From Clostridia bacterium (GTDB taxonomy: Bacteria > Bacillota > Clostridia > Oscillospirales > Acutalibacteraceae), in NCBI GenBank assembly GCA_017513525.1, contig JAFXFC010000001.1, positions 62,001 through 126,000 of the forward strand: a stretch of 64,000 bases of DNA. Direction: 5' to 3'. This document shows, piece by piece, positions 16,946 to 26,136 of the stretch (position 1 is its first letter; each line of letters starts with the position of its first letter). The translations under genes and the position numbers were made by a program. Under the pieces are notes generated by a model that was given only the letters and a program-made list of their open reading frames with translations, was not told where the DNA came from and searched no databases.

Positions 16946-18265
16946 ATGAAAATAACCTTTATGGGTGCAGGAAGCACCGTATTTGCAAAGAATGTTTTAG
17001 GCGATGTTATGCTCACACCCGCTCTTCGTGAATGTGAAATATCTCTTTATGATATTGATCCTCAAAGACTTGACGAGTCATATATTATGGTAACAGCTCT
17101 TAACAGAAATATTAACGAAAACAGAGCAGTTGTTACAAAGCACCTCGGTGTTGAAAACAGAAAAGAAGCACTCCGCGGCTCTGATTTCGTTGTTAATGCA
17201 ATTCAGGTCGGTCTTTATGAGCCCTGCACGGTTATTGACTTTGAAGTACCCAAGAAATACGGTCTTCGTCAGACAATAGCAGATTCCAACGGTATCGGCG
17301 GTATTTTCAGAGCTCTTCGTACCATTCCCGTATTAAAGGATTTTGCTGACGATATGGCAGAAGTCTGCCCCAACGCATATTTCCTTAACTATACAAATCC
17401 CATGGCTCAGCTTGCAGGCTACATGCAGAGATTTACTCCCATTAAGACAGTTGGTCTTTGCCACAGTGTTCAGAGCTGCTCAAGAGGACTTCTTCATGAC
17501 CTCGGCATAGAATTCCATGAGCCTATCAGAGAAAAGATAGCAGGTATCAACCACATGGGTTGGCTTCTTGAAATTGAAGATGCCGACGGCACGGATCTTT
17601 ATCCCGAAATCAGAAGAAGAGCCATTGATGTATTAAACGGCGATCATACCGACAAGCACGACCTTGTAAGATATGAATATATCCGCCGTTTCGGTCACTA
17701 TTGCACAGAGTCCAGTGAACATAATGCAGAATATAACAACCTTTTCATAAAGGCAAAGTATCCTGAGCTTATCGACAGATATAATATTCCTCTTGACGAA
17801 TATCCCCGCCGCTGTGTAAACCAGATAGCACGCTGGCAGGATGAAAGAAAGATTTATCTTACAGACGATGTAAAGCACGAAAGAACACATGAATACGCTT
17901 CTTATATTATGGAAGCTATCACAACAGATGTTGCTTATAAAATCGGCGGTAATGTTATCAATAACGGACTTATCGAAAACTTACCGCGTGAAGCCTGTGT
18001 TGAGGTTGCCTGTCTTGTTAATAAGAACGGTATTCAGCCCTGCATTCAGGGAAAACTTCCCGAACAGCTTGCCGCAATGAACAGACTTATGATAAATGTT
18101 CAGCTTCTTACTATTGAAGCTGCAGTAACTCTCAAGAAGGATGCTATCTATCAGGCAGCGCTTCTTGATCCTCATACATCTTCCGAGCTTTCAATTGATG
18201 AGATTATTTCTCTTTGCGATGCCCTCATTGAAGCACACGGAAGCTATTTGCCTAAATACCACTAA
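16946..18265 (+). CDS. Glycoside hydrolase family 4 (alpha-galactosidase/galacturonidase-like)
   Basis: A 439-residue cytosolic GH4 enzyme. GH4 enzymes use NAD+ and a divalent metal: they oxidise C3, eliminate the aglycone, then reduce back. The start at 16946 has GGGAGG six bases upstream. The dinucleotide loop FMGAGSTVF is at 4-12, ADSNGIGG near 114, NYTNPMA near 150, and the metal-binding Cys/His in LCHSVQ near 173 with a further His in GINHMG near 200. Length fits MelA-type members. Substrate preference (alpha-galactoside or alpha-galacturonide) is not decided by the sequence. Confidence 0.9.
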   Translation: MKITFMGAGSTVFAKNVLGDVMLTPALRECEISLYDIDPQRLDESYIMVTALNRNINENRAVVTKHLGVENRKEALRGSDFVVNAIQVGLYEPCTVIDFEVPKKYGLRQTIADSNGIGGIFRALRTIPVLKDFADDMAEVCPNAYFLNYTNPMAQLAGYMQRFTPIKTVGLCHSVQSCSRGLLHDLGIEFHEPIREKIAGINHMGWLLEIEDADGTDLYPEIRRRAIDVLNGDHTDKHDLVRYEYIRRFGHYCTESSEHNAEYNNLFIKAKYPELIDRYNIPLDEYPRRCVNQIARWQDERKIYLTDDVKHERTHEYASYIMEAITTDVAYKIGGNVINNGLIENLPREACVEVACLVNKNGIQPCIQGKLPEQLAAMNRLMINVQLLTIEAAVTLKKDAIYQAALLDPHTSSELSIDEIISLCDALIEAHGSYLPKYH

Positions 18266-18490
18266 ATTATAATTTAACGGCGGAGTCGTTAAAAATTCGG
18301 AATTCGGAATTATGAATTCCGAATTTCGGGACCTGCGGTCGGCATTATATAAATAGAGCGTAAGCCCTTCCGAAACTTTTGCGAAGCAAAAATATCACTC
18401 GGCTCAGCCGAATAAAACTGTGCGAAGCACAATATAACTTCTGCAAAGCAGAAATATAACTATCATAATTTTGCATTGTAAAATTATGAT
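18266..18490. repeat. Composite hairpin-array element C (hybrid of the two linker classes)
   Basis: Hairpins TTAACG/CGTTAA, AATTCGGAATT/AATTCCGAATT, TTTTGC/GCAAAA, CGGCT/AGCCG, GTGC/GCAC and TCTGC/GCAGA; the last four are separated by ATATCACT, then AATAAAACT and AATATAACT. It ends in ATCATAATTTT/AAAATTATGAT, the terminal hairpin type of elements A and B. The core TATAxATAGAGCG and GCCCTTCCGA is also shared with A and B, whereas the linkers match D and E. It follows the GH4 stop directly and ends 15 bases before the next ATG. Confidence 0.82.
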
Positions 18491-18505
18491 CTGTGTGGTG
18501 TTTTT

Positions 18506-19981
18506 ATGTCATTATTGAAATTAAAAAGCGGTACTGATATCCGTGGTACTGCAGTGGGTGAAAATACAGAGCTTACAGATGAAGCAATAAGAAAAATTGC
18601 TTTTGCTTTTATATCTTATCTTTGTGAAAAAACAGGTGTTCCGAAAGGTGAGATAACTCTTGCCGTGGGGCATGATTCAAGAATTTCTGCCGAAAGAATT
18701 AAAAATGCACTTCTTGAGGTGTTTTCTGCCGAAAATATAAAAGTATATGACTGCGGACTTTCTTCTACTCCCGCTATGTTTATGACTACGCTCATATTGG
18801 GGGTTACTGCATCCGTTCAGATAACCGCAAGTCATCACCCTTATGATAAGAACGGTCTTAAGTTCTTCACAAAAGACGGAGGCTTTGAGGGCGAGGATAT
18901 AAAGGCAATTCTTGAAATTGCAGAAAAAACCGAAGAAGTGAAAACCGCTGCTCCTGAAGCTGTAAAAACGGATTTTATGTCACAGTATTGTGAAATTCTC
19001 AGAAAGAAGATAGTTGAGGGTATAAATGACGGTGAAAAGCCTCTTTCGGGTTTTAAGATCGTCGTTGATGCGGGAAACGGTGCCGGCGGATTTTTTAAGA
19101 AGCTTCTTGACTCTCTCGGTGCAGACACAAATGGCTCTCAATTTTTAGAGCCTGACGGTATGTTCCCGAATCATATCCCGAATCCCGAAGACAAGACGGC
19201 TATGGGCTTTATATCAAGGGCCGTAACTGAAAACGAGGCAGACCTCGGTATTATCTTCGATACGGATGTGGACCGTGCCGCCTGTGTAGATAACAACGGC
19301 AGAGAAATAAACAGAAATGCTCTTATTGCTTTGTCCTCGGTCATTGCTCTCGAAAACAGCAAAGGCGGAACTATAGTGACGGACAGTGTGACGTCATCGG
19401 GACTTCGTGACTTTATAAACGAGCACCTGGGCGGTGTTCATTACCGCTATAAGAGAGGCTATAAGAATGTTATTAATAAGGCAATAGAATTAAATTCTCA
19501 GGGTATTGACTGCCCACTTGCCATTGAAACCTCAGGACATGCGGCTTTAAGAGAAAATTATTTTCTTGATGACGGCGCATATCTTATGGTGAAAATAATA
19601 ATTCTTATGGCAAATCTCAGAAAAGAGGGCAAAACTCTCAGTGATCTTTTAGCCCCGCTTCGTGTTCCCAAAGAAGAAAAGGAAGTAAGATATATTATCG
19701 ACCTTGCTGATTTTAAGGAATACGGCGAGGGTATTATAAAAGATTTCGAAGAATACTGTGAGCAGTTCCCCCTTATTACTCCCGCCGACGATAACAGAGA
19801 AGGCTTCAGAGTGAATTTCGGAAAATGGAACGGCGACGGCTGGCTTCTTATAAGAATGAGTGTTCATGACCCCGTAATTCCTGTGAACTTTGAAAGCGAA
19901 AGTGAAGGCGGCGTTGAAAAAATAGAAAGATTTTTCAACGGTTTCATTTCAAAATACGATAAATTAAGGAGAAAAGTTTAA
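18506..19981 (+). CDS. Phosphohexomutase (phosphomannomutase/phosphoglucomutase family)
   Basis: A 491-residue alpha-D-phosphohexomutase converting hexose-6-phosphate and hexose-1-phosphate. Active-site phosphoserine loop TASHHPYDKNG near 111 (Asn of the usual TASHNP is His), magnesium loop DTDVDR near 252, sugar-specificity loop ETSGHAALREN near 342 and the C-terminal phosphate-binding domain around 440. N-terminal GTDIRG is typical. Ribosome site is weak (GTGTGGTG) and just follows element C. Coupled by a one-base overlap to the isomerase gene. Sugar preference not assignable. Confidence 0.88.
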   Translation: MSLLKLKSGTDIRGTAVGENTELTDEAIRKIAFAFISYLCEKTGVPKGEITLAVGHDSRISAERIKNALLEVFSAENIKVYDCGLSSTPAMFMTTLILGVTASVQITASHHPYDKNGLKFFTKDGGFEGEDIKAILEIAEKTEEVKTAAPEAVKTDFMSQYCEILRKKIVEGINDGEKPLSGFKIVVDAGNGAGGFFKKLLDSLGADTNGSQFLEPDGMFPNHIPNPEDKTAMGFISRAVTENEADLGIIFDTDVDRAACVDNNGREINRNALIALSSVIALENSKGGTIVTDSVTSSGLRDFINEHLGGVHYRYKRGYKNVINKAIELNSQGIDCPLAIETSGHAALRENYFLDDGAYLMVKIIILMANLRKEGKTLSDLLAPLRVPKEEKEVRYIIDLADFKEYGEGIIKDFEEYCEQFPLITPADDNREGFRVNFGKWNGDGWLLIRMSVHDPVIPVNFESESEGGVEKIERFFNGFISKYDKLRRKV

Positions 19982-20826
19982 TGTATAATTTCCCTATAGG
20001 TATAATAATCGACTCTTTCAGAACTGATATTCCCACTGCAGTGAAAAAGGCTGCCGAGCTTGGTGCAAAGGGTATTCAGGTATATTCCACCCGTGGAGAA
20101 ATGGCACCCGAAAATATGAGCCCCGAAAAGAGAAAGGAATTTCTTAAGCTCGTTAAGGATAACGGACTTGTAATTTCTGCACTTTGCGGAGATCTCGGCT
20201 GCGGCTTCTACAGACCCGAAAGAAATCCCGAGCTTATAGAAAAATCAAAGAGAATACTTGACCTTGCAAAGGATCTTGAAACAGATATTGTAACAACTCA
20301 TATAGGTGTTGTTCCCGAAGACAAGGAGCATCCCCGTTTTAAGATCATGCAGGATGCCTGCGGTGAGCTTGCTCGCTATGCAGACTCAATAAATGCACAC
20401 TTTGCTGTTGAAACAGGCCCCGAAACCTCTCTTGTTCTTAAAAACTTCCTTGATACCTTAGGTTCAACGGGTGTCGGTGTAAACCTTGACCCTGCAAACC
20501 TTGTTATGGTAACAGGTGATGACCCTGCAGGTGCTGTTTATAATCTCAGAGATTATATAGTGCATACCCATGCAAAGGATGGCGTAAAGCTCTATCATAG
20601 AGACCCCGAAGCTATTTACGGAGTAAAAGAGGACGATGCCCTCGTAACAGGTCCCTCATTTGAAGAAGTACCTCTCGGAGAGGGAAGTGTACCGTGGGAT
20701 AAATACCTCGCAGCACTCGAAGATATCGGCTTCAAAGGCTTTTTGACCATAGAAAGAGAAGTAGGCGACGACCCTGCTGCAGATATCAGAAAAGCAGTTT
20801 CTTTCTTACAGAGTAAAATGAGATAA
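19981..20826 (+). CDS. Sugar phosphate isomerase/epimerase family TIM-barrel protein
   Basis: A 281-residue xylose-isomerase-like TIM barrel, paralogous in fold to the protein at 9917. Metal-ligand candidates: Glu in VETGPET near 141, Asp in NLDPANL near 171, His pair in VHTHAKD near 196 and Glu in TIEREVGDD near 260. Its ATG overlaps the phosphomutase stop by one base, indicating a two-gene operon in sugar metabolism. Confidence 0.87.
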   Translation: MYNFPIGIIIDSFRTDIPTAVKKAAELGAKGIQVYSTRGEMAPENMSPEKRKEFLKLVKDNGLVISALCGDLGCGFYRPERNPELIEKSKRILDLAKDLETDIVTTHIGVVPEDKEHPRFKIMQDACGELARYADSINAHFAVETGPETSLVLKNFLDTLGSTGVGVNLDPANLVMVTGDDPAGAVYNLRDYIVHTHAKDGVKLYHRDPEAIYGVKEDDALVTGPSFEEVPLGEGSVPWDKYLAALEDIGFKGFLTIEREVGDDPAADIRKAVSFLQSKMR

Positions 20827-20835
20827 AAACAAAAA

Positions 20836-20870
20836 TCGCACACAGCTTTTTTTGCTGTGTGCGAAATCTT
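20836..20870. terminator. Bidirectional terminator between isomerase and LysR genes
   Basis: Eleven-base-pair perfect stem TCGCACACAGC/GCTGTGTGCGA with a T7 loop and T-rich flanks on both strands, between convergent genes. Confidence 0.88.
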
Positions 20871-20871
20871 T

Positions 20872-21768
20872 TTAATTTATTATAGGCGGTAAAAGTTCAA
20901 GTACGGTGTCTATAAATACCTGAAGCTGGGGAGTCATTGCCTTGCCCTTGAGGAAGGCGAGCTGTGACCACTGGTTAAACTCACATTCGGGGACATTTAT
21001 CTTTTTGAGTGAACCCTCTTCAATACTCTTTCTTACTTCAAATACGGGGAGCATTGTGACATAATTTGAAGTTTTTGTAAGACGCATGATAGTGTCGGTA
21101 TTTGCAATTTCAATTGAGGGTGTCACAAAGAGGTTTCTCTTTGCGAGTTCGTCGTCAAAAAGGTATCTGTAGCCCTCGCCCTGAGGCATGAGGATAAGTT
21201 TTTCTCTTGTTATTTCTTCAAAGGTTACTTCCGCTTTGTCTGCAAGAGGATTGTTGGGATTTGTTACGAAAATAATGGGCTCGACCTCTTCGCGGACTCT
21301 TACCCATTCTTTTCTCGGTACCTTGTAGTCCAGCATATAGCATAAATCAAGCTCATTGGCTCTTGTTTTTTCTTCAATTTCTCTTGCAGAGCCTACAAAA
21401 ATGCTTAAGTTTATATGAGGATATCTGCGGTTGAATTCGGGAAAAATGGGAATGAAGCAGGATTTTAAGATAGAATCGACAAGACCGAAGCGGATAGTGC
21501 CTCTCATATCCTCGCTTTCAGTAGCGAAATTCTGTGCTCTTTCAATGGCTTCAATAACACCGTTTGCGTATTCAACAAAATTTACACCGTATTGAGTGAG
21601 CTTTATGTTTTTTCCTATTCTGTCAAAAAGCGGAACACCAAGCTCTGTTTCAAGCTGCTGCATCTGTACAGTTACAGCCGACTGAGAATATCCCAGCACC
21701 GAAGCCGCCTTCGTGAAATTATTGAGCTCTGATACCTTTAAGAAGGTTTTTAAATTTCTGACATCCAT
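20872..21768 (-). CDS. LysR-type transcriptional regulator
   Basis: A 298-residue LTTR. Residues 1-60 form the winged helix-turn-helix (NNFTKAASVLGYSQSAVTVQMQQLE, shown in part) followed by the linker helix; residues 90-295 form the periplasmic-binding-protein-like effector domain. The start at 21768 has GGTGAAAG just upstream; a GTG three codons earlier is possible. Transcribed convergently to the phosphomutase-isomerase pair and divergently from the lipoprotein at 21978, which is the more likely target by position. Confidence 0.9.
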   Translation of the reverse strand: MDVRNLKTFLKVSELNNFTKAASVLGYSQSAVTVQMQQLETELGVPLFDRIGKNIKLTQYGVNFVEYANGVIEAIERAQNFATESEDMRGTIRFGLVDSILKSCFIPIFPEFNRRYPHINLSIFVGSAREIEEKTRANELDLCYMLDYKVPRKEWVRVREEVEPIIFVTNPNNPLADKAEVTFEEITREKLILMPQGEGYRYLFDDELAKRNLFVTPSIEIANTDTIMRLTKTSNYVTMLPVFEVRKSIEEGSLKKINVPECEFNQWSQLAFLKGKAMTPQLQVFIDTVLELLPPIIN

Positions 21769-21977
21769 ATCTTTCACCGATTAGAAAAAATTATTAATAT
21801 TCAAAATCTATTAATTATACTTATAATATAGCATTTTGCACAGCATGTCAAGAGATTATTTTTCAAAAAAGGCAAAATATAAGTATATTTTGCACAAAAT
21901 GATAATTTATATTTGTGCAGTAATACTGTTAACATTATGTTACAATAAATATATATTTCTTGAGGAGAGAAGAGTTT

Positions 21978-22754
21978 ATGAAAAAAATTATAGTATTTTT
22001 ACTGGTTACAGTACTGATGTGTATAGGTTTTTCCTCTTGCGCAAAAAGTGAAGAAGTGAAGACTTGTGAAGCTAAAATCGAAGCTATAGGAGAGGTAACT
22101 TCAGATAAACTTTCACTTATTGAAGATGCTGAAAAGGCATATGAGAATTTATCACAAGAAGATAAAGAGGATGTTAAAAATTACAGTGTACTCACTTCAG
22201 CAAGAGAAGAAATTGACGATATTTCAGATTTTAATGAAAAAGCAGACGCACTTTCCGAAAAACTTCAGAAGACCGTTACAGAATACGGAATTGATGCCAA
22301 AGGTATCACGGATGAATATAAGGCTTTATTAGACAGATATGACACCGCTTCAGAAATTAAAAAAGCACAGCTTACGGCATTTTCTGCATTAAAAAAAGAG
22401 AAAGAAAACTACGATAATGTAGCCGCTTTGGCTGCTGCTTCTGCAGCTTCATATGTTAAAGGCTTCTTTGAAATAAATAAAGACAAGGATATCACAATTT
22501 CTGATATCGGTTGTATTGCACAGCAAAGCGACGGAAATGTCTATAGCTTATTCGCTCTGAAATATAAAGAGGGCACAGAAGAAAAAGAAGTGTATGCAAA
22601 TGCAAGATTTGCAGGAACTCCCTCAACCGAATCAATGATATCTTATAAGGATAATTTTTATGCAGCAAGTCCCGCTTCAGAAGATACAGATGCCTTTAGC
22701 ATGGGTAATGTCATTATTGATATTGACACAGTTCTGACTTCTGTAAACGAATAA
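21978..22754 (+). CDS. Hypothetical lipoprotein
   Basis: A 258-residue lipoprotein: MKK signal, hydrophobic core and lipobox FSSC at about residue 20. The remainder is acidic and largely helical, with DAEKAYENLSQEDKEDVKN resembling the repeats of helical-bundle surface proteins, then a beta-rich C-terminal region of about 90 residues. The start at 21978 has GGAGAGAAG upstream. No function recognised. Fourteen bases separate it from the GDPD gene. Confidence 0.75.
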   Translation: MKKIIVFLLVTVLMCIGFSSCAKSEEVKTCEAKIEAIGEVTSDKLSLIEDAEKAYENLSQEDKEDVKNYSVLTSAREEIDDISDFNEKADALSEKLQKTVTEYGIDAKGITDEYKALLDRYDTASEIKKAQLTAFSALKKEKENYDNVAALAAASAASYVKGFFEINKDKDITISDIGCIAQQSDGNVYSLFALKYKEGTEEKEVYANARFAGTPSTESMISYKDNFYAASPASEDTDAFSMGNVIIDIDTVLTSVNE

Positions 22755-22768
22755 GAGAGGCGAAGAAA

Positions 22769-23548
22769 ATGAGTTGCAAAATAATAGCACACAGAGGAGC
22801 AAACAGAAAGGCTCCTCAGAATACTCTTCCGGCTTTCATTACGGCAATAAATGAAGGAACGGACGGATTTGAAACAGATGTTCATTTAACAAAAGACGGT
22901 ATTCCCGTTATATGCCATAACTATACCATTGATGCTACTTCAGACGGCAGAGGAGATATAACATCCTATAAGCTTGAAGAGCTTAAAAAGTTTGATTTCG
23001 GCGCATATTTTTCCGAAGAATTTAAGGGAACACCCTTGCCGACCCTTGATGAATTTCTTGATGTAACATCAAAGAGCAATGCAGAAATCATAAATATTGA
23101 GCTTAAATGCCCCAGAGATAACAATATTTCACATCTTGTTGAAAAAACACTTGAATCTGTAAAAAAATACGGCTGTCTTGACAGAGTAATAATTTCGAGC
23201 TTTTCCCCCGTGGTGTTATCCACAGTTAAAGAAATAGACGCACGTTGCAAAACCGCATTTTTATATCCCATAAGCAATCCCGCAGTTTGCAGAATGGTGC
23301 TTTATCCTTTCTTTATGGTAAAGAAAATCGGCTGTGATATAATTCATCCCGCAAATGTTGCTGTTTCAAAGAGAATCGTGACAATAGCACATACATTGGG
23401 CATCAAGGTAAATGTATGGACTGTAAATGATAAGAATACAATATTGAAGCTGCTCGATATGGGTGTAGACGGAATTATTACGGATAAGCCTCTTGAAACC
23501 AAAGAAATAGTTGAGGAATACGAAAAAAAGAAGGCAAAAAATGTTTAA
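22769..23548 (+). CDS. Glycerophosphodiester phosphodiesterase
   Basis: A 259-residue cytosolic GDPD hydrolysing glycerophosphodiesters to glycerol-3-phosphate and an alcohol. Catalytic signatures: HRGANRKAPQNT at 8-19, the metal-binding ETDVH near 38, CHNYTID near 51, a Glu in IELKCP near 115 and the closing GVDGIITDKP. No signal peptide. Its last eight bases overlap the deacetylase-like gene start, indicating co-translation. Confidence 0.9.
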   Translation: MSCKIIAHRGANRKAPQNTLPAFITAINEGTDGFETDVHLTKDGIPVICHNYTIDATSDGRGDITSYKLEELKKFDFGAYFSEEFKGTPLPTLDEFLDVTSKSNAEIINIELKCPRDNNISHLVEKTLESVKKYGCLDRVIISSFSPVVLSTVKEIDARCKTAFLYPISNPAVCRMVLYPFFMVKKIGCDIIHPANVAVSKRIVTIAHTLGIKVNVWTVNDKNTILKLLDMGVDGIITDKPLETKEIVEEYEKKKAKNV

Positions 23549-24236
23549 CGGAAAAATGAAGGCCGTCACCTTCAGCTATGATGACGGCGTAACACAGGAC
23601 AGAAGACTTGTTGAGATTTTCAATAAATACGGAATAAAGGCTACTTTCAATATAAATTCAGAGCTTCTTGATACTGAAAACACACTGACATACGGAGATA
23701 AAAGTGTCGCTCATAATAAAATCAGCCGTGACGAATTAAAGAATTTGTATGAAGGGCACGAGGTAGCAGTGCATACTCTTACTCACCCGATGCTGCCTTC
23801 CCTTGATGAAGCAGAAATTATCCGTCAGGTGGAAAAGGACAGAGAAAATCTCTCATCGCTTTGCGGCTATGAGGTTGTTGGCATGGCATACCCCGGCGGC
23901 GGTGTGAACTTTGATTTAAGAGTAGCCGATATTATAGCTAAAAATACGGGTGTGAAGTATGCGAGAACCACAGTTCCCACCTTTAATTTTGAGCTTCAAA
24001 AGGATCTTTATGTATTTAATCCCACTGTCCACCACAAGGACACGGAAAACTGTCTTAAAATGATAGATGAATTCTTAAAACTTGAAACCGATACTCCGAA
24101 GCTTTTATACATCTGGGGACACAGTTATGAGTTCGATTTCTCGGATAACTGGGACTTCGCTGAAGAAATGTGCAATAGACTTGCCTTTAAGGAAGATATC
24201 TTTTACGGAACAAACCGCGAATGCTTTGAAATATAA
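23541..24236 (+). CDS. Intracellular polysaccharide deacetylase (NodB-like) family protein
   Basis: A 231-residue NodB-fold protein without signal peptide. TFSYDDGVTQD at 9-19 supplies the catalytic and metal Asp; HTLTHP near 76 supplies the His pair; AYPGGG near 124 and WGHSYEF near 200 fit later motifs. The start at 23541 (MFNGKMK) overlaps the GDPD stop (ATGTTTAA); an upstream start inside GDPD is less likely. A cytosolic location suggests action on small carbohydrates rather than wall polymers. Confidence 0.82.
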   Translation: MFNGKMKAVTFSYDDGVTQDRRLVEIFNKYGIKATFNINSELLDTENTLTYGDKSVAHNKISRDELKNLYEGHEVAVHTLTHPMLPSLDEAEIIRQVEKDRENLSSLCGYEVVGMAYPGGGVNFDLRVADIIAKNTGVKYARTTVPTFNFELQKDLYVFNPTVHHKDTENCLKMIDEFLKLETDTPKLLYIWGHSYEFDFSDNWDFAEEMCNRLAFKEDIFYGTNRECFEI

Positions 24237-24284
24237 GAATAAAAAAGACAGGCGTAAGGCTACGGTATAATGTAGCTTTATGCC

Positions 24285-24368
24285 TGAAATTTTTACGGGC
24301 GGGGAAACCCCGCCTCTACGCTTAAATGTTGAATTTGTATGGTAGGGGAGGGGTCACCCCTCCCGTAA
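24285..24368. repeat. Paired GC-rich hairpins (REP-like)
   Basis: Two palindromes in a short gap: ACGGGCGGGG-AAA-CCCCGCC-CTACG near 24295-24319 and GTAGGGGAGGGG-TC-ACCCCTCCCGTA near 24342-24368. The flanking ACGGG/CTACG and GTAGG/CCCGTA pairs make the two look like opposite-facing copies of one unit. They lie between convergent genes and may act as terminators or repetitive elements. They are strikingly GC-rich against the AT-rich background. Confidence 0.65.
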
Positions 24369-24378
24369 TTAATATCTG

Positions 24379-26025
24379 TTATTTTGCAAGAGATTCTTCG
24401 ATTTCTCTCTTGATTACGTTGAATTCGTGCTCGAGTCTCTGCAGAATATTTCTTATTAATCTTACGAGCTTTACGAAGATATTTTCGGTTTCAACCTCAG
24501 GTTCTTCTCCCTTGCCCATATAACAGCCGATGTTACAGCTTTCGATTTCGTTTCCGAAGAAGTCGTGAGTCAGACCGTCTTCAATCTTCATACCCTTGCC
24601 GATAAGGGGAGAGTTTATTGCAAGCTGATATGCTTCAATGAGCTCATCCGTTGAAAAACCGGGGTCGGTGTTCATCGCAAAGGGGTCGCACATAAGATTC
24701 AGTGTGTTGTAATAGCAGTTGTTTCTGTATGTATTTCCTGCGGTGAATTCATCCTCGAGGGTACAGTTCATAGGTGCGCCGTCAGCCGCTACAAAGATAT
24801 TGTTTGCAATAAGGGAGTTTGTAAGGTGATAGAACTGAATTTCGCCTGAGTTGATGATTGTGTTGTTGTAGAATCTGAAATTATCTTCACCGTTACCCGA
24901 AGCCAGTGAGCTTCTGCCCTTGTTGTCATTTACGGAAAGGCAGTACCTTACGGTATTGTTTCTTTGAGGTTCTTTTTTTGCGTTATTTACAGCAAAACGC
25001 ATATTGTCGTGAGAATAAATGTACTGATATGTGCAGTTGTTTGAATCTGAGTCAAAGTCAACGGTCATACCGTCGCCGAAGTTTTTCTGGCCTGCAATTT
25101 CACAGTACTGAATGGTGCTGTTTTCAGAGCCCCAGAACCACATAGCTGCGGTGAAATAGAGGATTTCGCCGTTTTCGTCAACACCCTCACCTTGGCAGGT
25201 ATTTATTGCTCTGCAGTGAGTTACAAGTGCTCCGTCACAGATTCCGATAACTACTGCTTCCGCATCCATTTCGTGGAAATAACAGCCTTCAATAAGAACT
25301 CCCGTGTTGTATATGGGATCCTTTACGGCATTTTCGCTCCAGGGGTCCTGCTGGTCATTCCATGAGCCCCATATCATAAAGCCGTTTGCCGAGTCATAAA
25401 CCTCGCAGTTTCTGATTGTAAGGTCATTTACGGGATATCTTGAATTGGAGGGAAGTCCCTTTACCATAACAGCAGCACGTGCAGGGGCGGCACCTCTTGA
25501 GAAATCGTCTCTTGCCGTTACCTTGCCGTTAGGCAGACCGAAGAAATAAACATTGTCAATTGTTATACCAACGCTTTCTTCGTTGATAGTGTCAATCCAT
25601 ATACCGCCGCCGTTAGGAGCCGTAATCTGAAGATTGGAAACGGTAATGTAAGAACAGTCAATAAATGTGAAAACTTCATCAGGAAGGTCTGTCTTAAGGA
25701 GGGGTCTTTCGCCCGCGCCGTATGATGAAATTGTGAAGGGGGCGTCCTTTGTGCCTTTGATACCTTCAAGTGTTACCGCGCAGTCATAAGTGCCGCCTGC
25801 TCTGAAAAGAACGGTGTCGCCGCCCTTCAGAGGCTCTTTGCAATTAACAAAACCGTCAAGGTCTTTCCAAGCCTTATCTGGTGAAGTGCCTTCATTGGCA
25901 TTGTTGCCGTCAATGGAGTCAACATAATATGTATTTCCCGTAATAGCTGCAAAGGAGACGGGAGAAATTACCGTACAACACAACATAATAGCCACAGAGA
26001 GAATAAGACTTATAATCTTTTTCAT
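24379..26025 (-). CDS. Secreted right-handed beta-helix protein
   Basis: A 548-residue exported protein. Signal peptide 1-27 (MKKIISLILSV...SFA) is preceded by AAAAGGAGA. From TYYVDSIDGNNANEGTSPD near 32 the sequence follows the pattern of pectate-lyase-like parallel beta-helices, with repeated turns such as IDCSYITVSNLQI, LTIRNCEVYDSA and GVLIEGCYFHEM. Many such proteins are polysaccharide lyases or epimerases, but no catalytic triad is evident to me. The last 35 residues form an amphipathic charged helix (NIFVKLVRLIRNILQRLEHE) like the tails of the proteins at 664, 54512 and 56687. Confidence 0.85.
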   Translation of the reverse strand: MKKIISLILSVAIMLCCTVISPVSFAAITGNTYYVDSIDGNNANEGTSPDKAWKDLDGFVNCKEPLKGGDTVLFRAGGTYDCAVTLEGIKGTKDAPFTISSYGAGERPLLKTDLPDEVFTFIDCSYITVSNLQITAPNGGGIWIDTINEESVGITIDNVYFFGLPNGKVTARDDFSRGAAPARAAVMVKGLPSNSRYPVNDLTIRNCEVYDSANGFMIWGSWNDQQDPWSENAVKDPIYNTGVLIEGCYFHEMDAEAVVIGICDGALVTHCRAINTCQGEGVDENGEILYFTAAMWFWGSENSTIQYCEIAGQKNFGDGMTVDFDSDSNNCTYQYIYSHDNMRFAVNNAKKEPQRNNTVRYCLSVNDNKGRSSLASGNGEDNFRFYNNTIINSGEIQFYHLTNSLIANNIFVAADGAPMNCTLEDEFTAGNTYRNNCYYNTLNLMCDPFAMNTDPGFSTDELIEAYQLAINSPLIGKGMKIEDGLTHDFFGNEIESCNIGCYMGKGEEPEVETENIFVKLVRLIRNILQRLEHEFNVIKREIEESLAK

Positions 26026-26136
26026 AAAAATTCTCCTTTTATTTCATTTGTTTTAAAATAACACATAAAAACACACTTGTCAAATTATGTTTTCTTGTTG
26101 TATATTATTAATATAAATATTTATGGGAGGTAAAAT

